Positions 34,061 through 43,410 of a DNA stretch of 59,977 nt are shown one piece after another; position 1 is the first letter of the stretch; each line of letters starts with the position of its first letter. Made by a program: the position numbers and the translations under genes. Source of the stretch: Folioceros fuciformis (Eukaryota > Anthocerotophyta > Anthocerotopsida > Anthocerotales); the NCBI GenBank assembly GCA_049999805.1, contig JBNGIO010006285.1, positions 388,444 through 448,420 of the forward strand. Direction: 5' to 3'. The notes under the pieces are model-generated. The model worked only from the letters and a program-made list of their open reading frames with translations. It was not told the origin of the DNA and ran no database searches.

Positions 34061-34228
34061 CATGACATCCTCGACTACATCATAGGTGGCAATTCAATGC
34101 ATGACATCCCAACTACATCATAGGTGGCAATTTGATGCATGACATCCCCGACTANNNNNNNNNNCTACATCATAGGTGGCAATTTGATGCATGACATCCC
34201 CGACTACATCATAGGTGGCAATTCCATG
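34061..34228. repeat. 39-bp tandem repeat containing an assembly gap
   Basis: Units of about 39 bp containing gactacatcataggtggca. Four or more copies surround the N run at 34155-34164, so the true copy number is unknown. Confidence 0.85.
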
Positions 34229-34380
34229 CCCCCGATGGGATAACATGTTAGACAATCCATAGATACATTGTTTTGTGTTCTAGGTAGGATTGCTCCTCTA
34301 CCCTATAGATTAGGAGTTATAAGGAGTGCTAGCATCTACGTCAACAATGCTGGATTTATGATTGGGTGTGGCAAGGTAAC

Positions 34381-34689
34381 ATATAAAAAGGTATAGGAAC
34401 CCTAAAATAAAAATAAAAATAAAAATTATATAAAACCTAAAAATAACCATGTGAAAAAATGAAACGTTGCAAAGAATACCTTGGAAAAACTAAACACTGG
34501 AATCAATAAGTAACAAAGTTCCATTAATTAAAAAAATGTAGGAAATCAAAACATAACTAGTTCTACTCATTATAATGATAGAAAATCAAAACATAGCTAC
34601 TAGTGCTACTCATTGTAAGCTGGAGCCCTAAAATTCCCTCCACTCCATGCCATTATGCCCTTAAACCCAGCTCCACCATACCCTAAACC
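34381..34689. repeat. Dispersed direct repeat, copy 1
   Basis: About 309 bp matching 36221-36512 in the same orientation. Shared stretches include tataaaacctaaaaataacc, aagttccattaattaaaaaa and ctccaccataccctaaacc. I found no primer-binding site or coding sequence between the copies. Confidence 0.8.
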
Positions 34690-35096
34690 TCAATTACTTC
34701 ACCACCTTTGACTCAGAAGCAAAGGTTTGCCCAAGACCCCATCCAGGCCAAAAGGTGTTGTTTGCTATGTAACTGTGAAATTAGCAACAAGGAATATCAT
34801 TTGCAACCACCTACTCACCTCCCTTCATATCCCCTAAGCATACTCACAATGGAAAAACATGTGTTGGATTTTGTTGGGGGCACCCGGGTGGCCTTGCATA
34901 AGTGACACAAAGTCCTCCCCCACAGCTGCTAACAATCCATCCCAATTATTTGCGTTAAGCAAGCCAACTTCAAAGAAATATCATATCGTCATCCTAACCT
35001 TAGGGGGGGATACCAAGAGGCATCCATAAAAGCGTAATAGCCTCTCTATGCCATCACAAGGACAACATTAGCTTGGGAGCAGCGAGTAGACTTTCT

Positions 35097-35199
35097 ATGC
35101 CCCAATCAACGAAAGATACATATATGCCCCAATCAACGAAAGNNNNNNNNNNACGAAAGATACATATATGCCCCAATCAACGAAAGATACATATATGCC
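35097..35199. repeat. 27-bp tandem repeat containing an assembly gap
   Basis: Units of about 27 bp built on atacatatatgccccaatca. Ns at 35143-35152 fall inside the array, so the copy number is uncertain. Confidence 0.85.
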
Positions 35200-36220
35200 G
35201 TTAGGAAGTTAAGGAGTGACCAATGACATGTCTACTTGCTCCCTAGACAACGTGGCCATTTGAATAGGTCTGGTCTCAAGGCCAACTCCCAATTCTGTAT
35301 AAGATCAAACCGTAAAATTTGGGTTCTCAAATGCTTGCAACATGCTACAACACTGATCTTGGGTGTGCCATTGACTTGCTCTGAAGGATCTAAATAGGAC
35401 CATAAGTGGGCGTAGCTCTCCGCATCAGATCCCCCCTTCCTCCCTACCCTGCCTCTGAAGCACTTCTTGGGACGAAATCACCTTGTAAGACCAAAAGCTC
35501 TTATCCCTGCTTGGGATGATGCAAAAATCATTCTATCTAATTCTAGATCAACCCCATGGCCATCCAAATTTGAGTCCCTTGCCTTACTGCCCATAGCAAG
35601 TGCTTCCCACATATCATAGGTTAAAACCATTCGTAAGGTCAATACATGTTTCATTGTAACATCCTAACCCTCTTGGAGCTAAGAAAGAGTAAGTCTAATA
35701 TGCCAAGATAAAATGTCAAACTCCCTCTTCACCTCTTCCACTGGTGGAAGAGATGTGGATAGAGGTACCTCTATCCAGCTGGAAAGAGGATACACAAGCT
35801 TGCATTATCGACATGAAACATAAAAAATATTTGCTTGTTATGATTCTTGAAACACTTTTTAATGTATAACAAGTGTAACAAGTTGGTTTTGCTTGACCTT
35901 CACTTCCAAAAAGTATGACAAAGGAGTATAACAAACACTATATTTTGTAGTAGTTAGGGGATATATTGGAAGCACTTAAAGAAGTAAGTTGCACTTGTGC
36001 TACCAATTAGTCTTGTTAATATCTTTATGCTTGTGACCAATGTAGGATATTAGCTCTTTAATCTTGGAACAAAGTTAAAAACACACTAGGCAAGGAGTGT
36101 TCTTGACAAGAACAGGTTAGGTGTCATGTGCCATGCCTCAAAGAAAACAATCTTATGCACAAAAAACTTATTCCCATAGAAAAAATTATATCCAATGAAG
36201 AAGAAATCTATAGAAAGTCA

Positions 36221-36512
36221 TATAACAAGGTATAGCGACCCTGCAAATTAAATTTATATAAAACCTAAAAATAACCATGTAAAAAAATAAAATGTTGCAA
36301 TAAATATCTTAGAAAAAGTAAATATTGGAATCAATAAGTAACAAAGTTCCATTAATTAAAAAAATATAAGAAATCAAAACATAACTAGTACTATTCGCTA
36401 TTATGATAGAAAATCAAAACATAGCTACTACTACTTAGTAAGTAGGAGCCCTAAAATTCCCTCCATTCCATGCTATTATGCCCTTGGACCCAGCTCCACC
36501 ATACCCTAAACC
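36221..36512. repeat. Dispersed direct repeat, copy 2
   Basis: About 292 bp, diverged from 34381-34689 by scattered substitutions and small indels; same orientation, 1.5 kb between copies. Confidence 0.8.
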
Positions 36513-37108
36513 ACCATGGTGCACTAAACCATTCATGTCACTATAGCGTGCTCATTCAATCACCATAGCGCACTAAACCATTCATATCACCATAGCATGC
36601 TAAACCATTCGTATCACCATTAGCATGCTAATCCATTCGCATCACCATAGCACTAAACCATTCTTATCACCATATTGCTAAACCATTCATATCACCATAT
36701 TGCTAAACCATTTTTATCACCATAGTGCTAAACCATTGTTATCACCATAGTGCTAAACCATTTTTATCACCATAGTGCTACACCATTTTTATCACCATAG
36801 TGCTACACCATTTTTATCACCATAGTGCCATAGTGCTCAACCATTCGTATTACCATAGCGCTAAACCATTCGTACCACCATAACGCTAATCCATTCGCAT
36901 CGCCATAGTGTTAATCCATTCGTATCACCATAGCGCTCAACCATTCGTATCACCATAGCGCTCAACCATTCGTATCCCCATAGTGCTCAACCATTCGTAT
37001 CCCCATAGTGCTCAACCATTCGTATCACCATAGCGCTGCTAAATCATTCTCGTATCACCATAGCACTAAACCATTCGTAGTATCATCATAGCGATTAACC
37101 ATTCCTGG
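36513..37108. repeat. 25-bp minisatellite
   Basis: More than 20 copies of a 25-bp unit, consensus close to taaaccattcgtatcaccat followed by agcgc. Unit length is nearly constant in the middle; units are diverged at the edges, with sub-blocks of identical neighbours. The array ends about 125 bp beyond the stop codon of the minus-strand PPR gene. Confidence 0.9.
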
Positions 37109-37233
37109 CCTAATTACTCAACCGTGCCTAATGGGTGGGCATAGCACTCGATGGGTGTTGCTTACTACAAGCAAATAGATTTAAAACGTAAACCGCGGAG
37201 GCCGGCGGCGGCCTCCCAACTTCCATGGTCGTG

Positions 37234-40200
37234 TCAAATGTATAGACAATCTTCACGTGAAGACTGCAGCTTTGCACTTAACTCTACCAGCAAAGCGAAA
37301 ATCGCAGATTCCTGTGGATGTCTACGGTCTTCCACCAGAAAAGTGTGCACCAAATTTCCGTGCTCAATCCAGGTCTGACCAGGTTTTTTCTTTGCACACG
37401 CTTTCCCTCTCAGCTCTTCAACTTCGTTGGCACAGTCCCACATGCCTGCGTCTGCATATATGTTTGACATGAGCACGTAAGCAGCGGATTGTTCTGAATC
37501 CAAGCTCACAGCCTGTTCAAAGCAGCATCTTCCCAGTGCTACATTGCAGTGTTTTTGACAGGCACCGAGCAGTGTCAACCATATTGGCAGATCCGGCAGC
37601 ATGGGCATCGTTGAAAGCAGATCCTCTGCCTTGCGAAACAAGCCTGCACGGCCAACAAGATCCAGAACGCAAGCATAGTGCTCGACATCTGCTGTGATCC
37701 CATGGTATCTTGTCATGTGATCGAAGCACTCCAGTCCTTGATCAACCATACCAGCATGGCTGCAGGAGGAGAGGAGTGCCAGGAATGTTACTCTATCTGG
37801 CTTCTCACCTGCTAGACACATTTCTTCATAGCATTGCATACTCATGTCACAATCTCCTTGTCGAGCATACCCAGCGATCAGTGCATTCCTAGCCACAAGG
37901 TCAGGCTGAGGAAGCAAGTCATACACGTACTGAGCATCCAGCATGCTCCCACATTTTCCGTAAGCGTGGATTAAGCTGCTTGCCACAAAAAGATGACACT
38001 GAAGACCACTCTCTATGATGTTCTTGTGGATCTGCACACAGGAATTCAAGGCTCCTGTGTTGCTGCAAGCATCTAGTGCAGAGAGAGCAGTACTTACCTG
38101 CAACTTCATCCCTTCCCCTTGCATCTGTGCATACAGTTGTAAAGCTTTCTCTCCTTGGTGATGAGTGGCGTACGCTGAAATCATTGCATTCCACGATACC
38201 ACATCGCGTCGACATAGGCTGTCAAAAAAGAGGCGAGCATCATACAGACTGCCACACTTCGCATACAGATTGACCAAGGTGTTCGCCACAAACATATTTG
38301 ACTCGGAGTCCCTCCGAGCAGCTTCAACATGTATTTCCTTCCCTTTTCGCAGTGAATTTACTTTCACTTGCTCCCCATCGACAAGTATGCTTTCCTCTTT
38401 TTCTGCCAGACTGATACACGCCTGTAATGCACTGACGAGGGTACGAGCCTCAATCTTGATGCCTCGCTGCTGCATTTGCGCATACATCTCCAATGCTTCC
38501 TCGCCTTGATCTTGCTGAGAATATGCCGCAAGCATCGCGTTCCATGCCACGATATTGTGATCAGAGAGCTGGTCAAAAACATTACGAGCGTCCAAGATGC
38601 TTCCACATTTTGCGTACACATTAACCAAACTGCTGCCGATGAAGAGATTTGTGTGAAAACCAGCAGCAACAGCCACGGCATGTACTTGCTTCCCTTTGCA
38701 TAGGGACTCCACTTTCACATTTTGACCATTCACTAAGGCACTTTCCTCCTGTCCTGCAAGAGAGCCACACGCCTGGAGGGCACCAACAAAAGTTTGAGAA
38801 CTTGCCATGAGACCTTCCTCTTGTATTCGCCAGAAAATCTCCAAGGCCTTCTCACCGTGGCCATGCTGCACATACGCTGTAATCATGGTACTCCATGCTG
38901 TAACGTCGTGCAGGGGCATTTTGGCACACAGATTTCGCGCTTCCACGACATTCCCACACTTGGCATGTAGACTAATCAGAGCGCTGCGAAGAAACGAGTC
39001 TGATTCGAACCCTCGTTCAGCGGCTTCTAGGTGGATATCTCTGCCCTTCTGTAGTACCTCCCAATTCACATCTTGCCCATCCACCTGTGCACTGCCCTCT
39101 TTTTCTGCGAGGATGCTGCATGCTTCAATAGCTGTGACAAAAGTGCGGACATTTGGCTGGACGTGCTGCACTTGCATTTGCTCATACACTTGCAGGGCAC
39201 GTTCTCCTTGACCCTGCTCAACGTATCCAGCAAGCATAGAATTCCAGGAGACCGTGTCACGTTGGGACAGTCTGTCAAACTCCAGTTCTGCATTGATAAT
39301 GCTGCCACATTTTGCGTACGTACTAACCAAAGTCGTACCAACAAAAACATCCGATCCATAACCCAGCCTCACAGCCTCAGCATGTATCTCCTTGCACTTC
39401 AGCAGTGCTTCCACTTTCATATGTTGCCCAGACACACTTGAACTTCCTTCTTCTTCTTCTGCAAGAGCGCTACATGCTTGCAGAGCACTCACGAAAGTGC
39501 GTGCATCTCGCATGATGCTATCTGGGATTTCTGCATAGATCCGTAGAGCCTTTTCTCCTTGTCGCTGGTGCGCATATCCTGCAATCATGGCATTGATTGA
39601 CACAATGGTGTGTTGAGGCATTTGATTATATACCGTGTATGAGGCCTCAACCCAACCACACTTAGCATATACAGTAACCAAGGTGCTGCCGACAAATATG
39701 TCATTTCCATGACCAAGTCGGATTGCATCACAGTGTATCTGAATGGCCTTCTGGAGCGATTGCACAGTGACGTTTTGCCCAAGGACTAACACTGTTTCCT
39801 CGTGTTCTGCCAAGATACTGCATGCTTGGAGGGCGCTCACAAATGTCCGAGGATCTGGTGTCACGTTTGCCTCTCGCATTGCTAGATAAAGTTGAAAAGC
39901 CTTGTCTGGTTGGTGCTGTTGAGCATATGCTAAAATCATAGAGGTCCAGGACGCACAATTATGATGTGACAATCTGTCAAAGACGTGTTGTGCATCTGCC
40001 AGGCTCCCACACTTCGCATACATAGTCACTAAAGTATTACCAACGAACAAATCCGCTTCAAAACCTCTTACAGAAGCTTCCGCATGAATTTCCTTCCCCT
40101 TCCGAAGCAACTCCACTTTCCCAAGTTCCAGGTCACTTTCAGTTTGTTCTGCAAGGGCACCACATGCTCGGATTACACTTACAAAAGTTCGCTCATCTGG

Positions 40201-41412
40201 CTCAATACCCTGCTCAAGCATTTGTTGAAACATCAGCAAGGCCATTTCTCCTTGCTCATCATGTACATACGCTGCAAGGATTGCGTTCCACGAAACTACA
40301 TTGAGGTGAGACAGTCTGTCAAAAACTTGTCGACCATCCTCTATTCTCTTCAATTTTCCATACATACTAATCAACGAGCTGCCAACAAATGGATCGGATT
40401 CGTAACCGAGCCGAGCAGCTTCAGAATGTATTCCCTTGCCCCTCTCCAGCCAGACATTTTGCCCCACAGCAAGGTCACTGAGCTCTTTCTCTGCAAGAGC
40501 ACCACATGCCTGTATAGTACTGACAAATGTCCAAGCATCTCCTTTGACACCGTGCCCCTGCATTTCTTCAAAAAGACGTAAGGCTTGTTCCTCTTGCCCT
40601 TGCTGTGCATAAGCTGAAAGCATTGCATTCCATGACACCAGGTCACGCTGATCCAACCTATCAAACACCTCCTGCGCATCCAAAATGCTCCCACACTTTG
40701 CATACATGCTAACCAGAGTGTTGGCCACATAAATATCAGATTCAAAACCATGTTCACGAGCATGAGAATGCAGCCGCTTGCCTTCTTGCAAATCTCGCAG
40801 CTTGCTGCATGCCTTCAGCAGGCTGACAACCGTGTATCTATCAGGCTGTATCCCATCCTGTAGCATCTGCTCGTAAGAGGAAAGAGCCTCTCGCCATTGT
40901 CCAGCATTGCCGTACCCTGAGATGATGGCTGTCCAAGAAAACACACTTCGATGCCTTAGTCGGTGAAACACATCAAGTGCATCCCTGAGGCTTCCACACT
41001 TGACCAGAGTGGTGACCAACATGTCTCCCAAAACTCTGTTGGACTCCAGGCCACGTTCAGCCAGATGGGCTTGCACCCACTTGGCATCATCCAACGCCTT
41101 CCTCTTCATGCATGCCTGCAATAACTTCTGATAAATCGGTACCGAGGGTACGCTCCCCTGCTTGTCCATGCGCAGCAGGACAGCGAGTGCCTTGTCGATC
41201 CGTCCCTCATGGCATAAATTCTGCAGCTCCCTGGCATCCTCACAGCTTATCCCCGATCTGAAAGGGCCCTGAACATGAAGACCTGGGTGCAGCAATGAAG
41301 TCTCACGATCTTGGGGTTGCAAGCACACGTGCGGGTTGGTCCTCGCTCCCCATTCAACGTGCGGAAGCGAAATACCTTGGGCTTCCAAGAGAAGAGGCCT
41401 GTGCATGCCCAT
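37234..41412 (-). CDS. Giant PLS-class PPR protein with modified L motifs, 1392 aa
   Basis: Intronless PLS-class pentatricopeptide repeat protein; role expected in organellar RNA binding or editing. After an N-terminal region with PFRSGISCEDARELQNLC, about twelve PLS triplets follow (MYAKCGSILDAQEVFDRL, DLVSWNAMLSAYAQQGQ, EMQ...). Seven consecutive L motifs carry an extra segment of about 13 residues between the ACxxLA and KGKEIH parts, for example AEKEESILVDGEQVKVNSL and AGQEESALVNGQNVKVESL. The first and last L motifs lack it. The C-terminus has the E1/E2-like WLTLLGACQKHCNVALG and PGQTWIEHGNLVHTFLVEDRRHP, then stops without a DYW domain. A frame of this length without a stop argues for an active gene. 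Confidence 0.92.
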   Translation of the reverse strand: MGMHRPLLLEAQGISLPHVEWGARTNPHVCLQPQDRETSLLHPGLHVQGPFRSGISCEDARELQNLCHEGRIDKALAVLLRMDKQGSVPSVPIYQKLLQACMKRKALDDAKWVQAHLAERGLESNRVLGDMLVTTLVKCGSLRDALDVFHRLRHRSVFSWTAIISGYGNAGQWREALSSYEQMLQDGIQPDRYTVVSLLKACSKLRDLQEGKRLHSHAREHGFESDIYVANTLVSMYAKCGSILDAQEVFDRLDQRDLVSWNAMLSAYAQQGQEEQALRLFEEMQGHGVKGDAWTFVSTIQACGALAEKELSDLAVGQNVWLERGKGIHSEAARLGYESDPFVGSSLISMYGKLKRIEDGRQVFDRLSHLNVVSWNAILAAYVHDEQGEMALLMFQQMLEQGIEPDERTFVSVIRACGALAEQTESDLELGKVELLRKGKEIHAEASVRGFEADLFVGNTLVTMYAKCGSLADAQHVFDRLSHHNCASWTSMILAYAQQHQPDKAFQLYLAMREANVTPDPRTFVSALQACSILAEHEETVLVLGQNVTVQSLQKAIQIHCDAIRLGHGNDIFVGSTLVTVYAKCGWVEASYTVYNQMPQHTIVSINAMIAGYAHQRQGEKALRIYAEIPDSIMRDARTFVSALQACSALAEEEEGSSSVSGQHMKVEALLKCKEIHAEAVRLGYGSDVFVGTTLVSTYAKCGSIINAELEFDRLSQRDTVSWNSMLAGYVEQGQGERALQVYEQMQVQHVQPNVRTFVTAIEACSILAEKEGSAQVDGQDVNWEVLQKGRDIHLEAAERGFESDSFLRSALISLHAKCGNVVEARNLCAKMPLHDVTAWSTMITAYVQHGHGEKALEIFWRIQEEGLMASSQTFVGALQACGSLAGQEESALVNGQNVKVESLCKGKQVHAVAVAAGFHTNLFIGSSLVNVYAKCGSILDARNVFDQLSDHNIVAWNAMLAAYSQQDQGEEALEMYAQMQQRGIKIEARTLVSALQACISLAEKEESILVDGEQVKVNSLRKGKEIHVEAARRDSESNMFVANTLVNLYAKCGSLYDARLFFDSLCRRDVVSWNAMISAYATHHQGEKALQLYAQMQGEGMKLQVSTALSALDACSNTGALNSCVQIHKNIIESGLQCHLFVASSLIHAYGKCGSMLDAQYVYDLLPQPDLVARNALIAGYARQGDCDMSMQCYEEMCLAGEKPDRVTFLALLSSCSHAGMVDQGLECFDHMTRYHGITADVEHYACVLDLVGRAGLFRKAEDLLSTMPMLPDLPIWLTLLGACQKHCNVALGRCCFEQAVSLDSEQSAAYVLMSNIYADAGMWDCANEVEELRGKACAKKKPGQTWIEHGNLVHTFLVEDRRHPQESAIFALLVELSAKLQSSREDCLYI

Positions 41413-42236
41413 GGGCTCCCTTCATCCCGTAACTCGGCAGCCACCAGCACACGGTCCGAGAAACAGCCTAGAGGGCAGGGACACCGTAACATAACTGCAG
41501 TTGGTGATGGAAGCCGAGACCCTACAAAATTCGTCAAAATTCATCTCCGAACCGGGCCTTGTTCTAGAATTATTCAACGCAGCACTACACAGAAAGCTAT
41601 CCTTCCACCAACCGCTCCTCTCTGCCTTGAAGAGGAATCTCTTGTTGTTGCTGCTCTGCGGAAGCCAAAGAATTCTACGACGCTCGGCAGGTCGGCACCA
41701 GCTGCCAGTGGTGAAGTGGATAGGCGGGGGAGCAGAGAACGTGTGCCGCCCCGCCATCGTCCACCTATCAGGCCTCAATAATCGACAGTTCAGTGCGCAC
41801 ACCACAAGGCTCCAACCGACATCGTTATCTCCACAGGAACTTTAAGTGCGCAGCGGCCGCTACGAGGCCTGTTCAAAATCGCACAGACCGCAGAACGAAC
41901 ATGGACACGCAAAATTGTGCTCGCTCATCGCCTTAATGACGAGCAGGCGAAAATCGAAGAGTCCCTACACCATTGTTGAGGGAAAAATTTGAGCTGCAAC
42001 CCGAGGAAAGCCGACTCTCACTCTTAACCGTCCCCACTTTGCCTGGCCGGAAAGAGAACGGCAGCGGCAAAAGGCTTGAGGAGCAGAAGAATTGTTTACC
42101 CCAGGCATAAACCACAGGGCAGGGTTCTGGATTTGCTTGTGCTCCGATTCGAGGCATGCAAGCAGTATCGTACACGGCAGAGGCTCGAGGTGTCGCTCAA
42201 CACCGAGCTGGCTAGCAAAATCTACCTACATTACAC
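41413..42236. other. PPR upstream region
   Basis: Upstream region of the giant PPR gene and 3' flank of LQY1. Moderate GC, no other gene seen. Confidence 0.5.
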
Positions 42237-42271
42237 CTCATTCCACGGCAATGTGAATGCCGTGGAATGAG
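42237..42271 (-). other. Perfect inverted repeat just after the LQY1 stop
   Basis: A 14-bp perfect stem, CTCATTCCACGGCA paired with TGCCGTGGAATGAG, around a 7-nt loop. It starts 7 nt beyond the LQY1 stop codon, so it would form a stable hairpin at the start of that gene's 3' untranslated region. Function is unknown; there is no U-run that would suggest a terminator. Confidence 0.7.
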
Positions 42272-42278
42272 CCATCAC

Positions 42279-42791
42279 TCAGTCATCGTCCTTGAACTCC
42301 CGCCTGTCAAGATAGCGCGGCTGGATGCCGTTGCCCTGGCAAGTGGTGCAGACGATGGAGCCGGCTCCCTCGCAGTTGATACACTTGGAGACCTCGCGCT
42401 CGCCCCCGCCGAGCTCCACGGTGACGTTCCCTGCTCCCGTGCAGAAGCGGCAAGTCTGCGCTCCGGTGCCTTTGCAGGGGAAGCAGGGCTGGTCATTCTC
42501 GCGCGTCTCCGCATTCTTCACCTGCGTCTCGTAGAAGACAGGCACGCCGATTCCTACCGCCAGGCCCGCCAGCCCTACCCCGAGCGCCAGCAGCGTGTCC
42601 TGGTCCAGGTCCAGCGCCCGCACCAGCGTCCTGCTCCCGCGCCTCGCCCCCGTCCTCCACACCGCGGGAGACGAGCGCAATGGCGCGGTCGCGCAGGCGG
42701 GTCGTGACGACGAGCAGGGCGAGAAAGACGCCGCTCCGTCGAGCAGCCACGCCCGCGGGCGCACCACCCACGCTGTCGTCAGTGCTGCCAT
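42279..42791 (-). CDS. LQY1: LQY1, thylakoid zinc-finger protein
   Basis: Thylakoid membrane DnaJ-type zinc-finger protein with disulfide-isomerase activity, acting in photosystem II repair under high light. Intronless, 170 aa from the chosen Met (MAALTTAWVV). That start gives a plastid transit peptide of normal length; the frame is open 69 codons further upstream, but that extension is unlike the family. After the transit peptide come one membrane segment (LLALGVGLAGLAVGIGVPVFY), then four C-x-x-C-x-G-x-G-like modules: CFPCKGTG, CRFCTGAG, CINCEGAG and CTTCQGNG. The conserved end is QPRYLDRREFKDDD, as in Arabidopsis LQY1. Divergent from the aromatic amino acid hydroxylase. Confidence 0.93.
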   Translation of the reverse strand: MAALTTAWVVRPRAWLLDGAASFSPCSSSRPACATAPLRSSPAVWRTGARRGSRTLVRALDLDQDTLLALGVGLAGLAVGIGVPVFYETQVKNAETRENDQPCFPCKGTGAQTCRFCTGAGNVTVELGGGEREVSKCINCEGAGSIVCTTCQGNGIQPRYLDRREFKDDD

Positions 42792-43410
42792 AGCCAGGCG
42801 GTCTACAGCCGAGCCAAACCGAACCAATCTAGCCTGGAGGGCAAAATGCTTACTCGGCCTCGGCCTCCGCGTGTGTTCCAAAAGCCTCTCTACTGGATCA
42901 TGCTGCTGCTGCATCGTCATCAAGTAGTCTACGTGCGTCTTCGTCATCGTCATCAAGTGGTGGCATACGTGCGTATTTTCTTCAACCCTCGTGGACATGT
43001 CGTGTTACGGGACGGCGCGTTAGAACGGGGAACCACATTAAATGATGAATATATATATTAGGTATTAAAAAAATGAGACCACCTAGCTAGGTGTGTACAG
43101 TTCTGCACTTTGCTTAAACAGCAGGTTTCTCGACTCCGAGACACTACCCCTATTTATGGCTATAGGTGTGCGGGAAGTTGGCATGTCGAAGCTGTAGATT
43201 AGTGGCAAGATAGCCGTGATAGCGTGGTGAACGATAACACGGGACTCTGACGTGGCACTGTCCTGACGTGGCCCTTGCTGGCCCCTCCTCGTCACCATTT
43301 CCGACTCTGCTCCGCCTCCTTCATTCATCTCCTGTCGCCTTGGTGAGCCGGGACATCTTCTCCGCTCGAGCTTCCAGACAAATAAGGGTGAAGAGTTTAA
43401 TCGCGGAGCA
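42792..43410. promoter_or_regulatory. Divergent promoter region, LQY1 / hydroxylase
   Basis: 619 bp between two divergent start codons, with an AT-rich middle (43035-43085, including atatatatta). Nothing more specific is identifiable. Confidence 0.45.

Larger units (their letters stand above)
32754..37233. other. AT-rich repeat-dominated interval with two gaps
   Basis: About 4.5 kb with no recognisable gene. It contains two tandem arrays, each interrupted by a 10-N assembly gap (34155-34164 and 35143-35152), a dispersed 300-bp direct repeat pair, and a 25-bp satellite next to the large PPR gene. Short frames have no family similarity. Confidence 0.65.

Noticed and set aside
34381-36512. The direct repeat pair as LTRs of a retrotransposon
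   Set aside because: No primer-binding site, purine tract, coding sequence or target duplication was found; kept only as a repeat pair.
36513-37108. CRISPR-like array
   Set aside because: There are no unique spacers: repeats are head to tail with 25-bp period, in a plant nuclear context.
42267-42707. 146-codon plus-strand frame
   Set aside because: Antisense of LQY1, a GC-rich shadow.
42792-42998. Upstream start for LQY1
   Set aside because: The extra 69 residues are unlike any plastid transit peptide and include HHLMTMTKTH-like repeats; the Met at 42791 gives the usual length.
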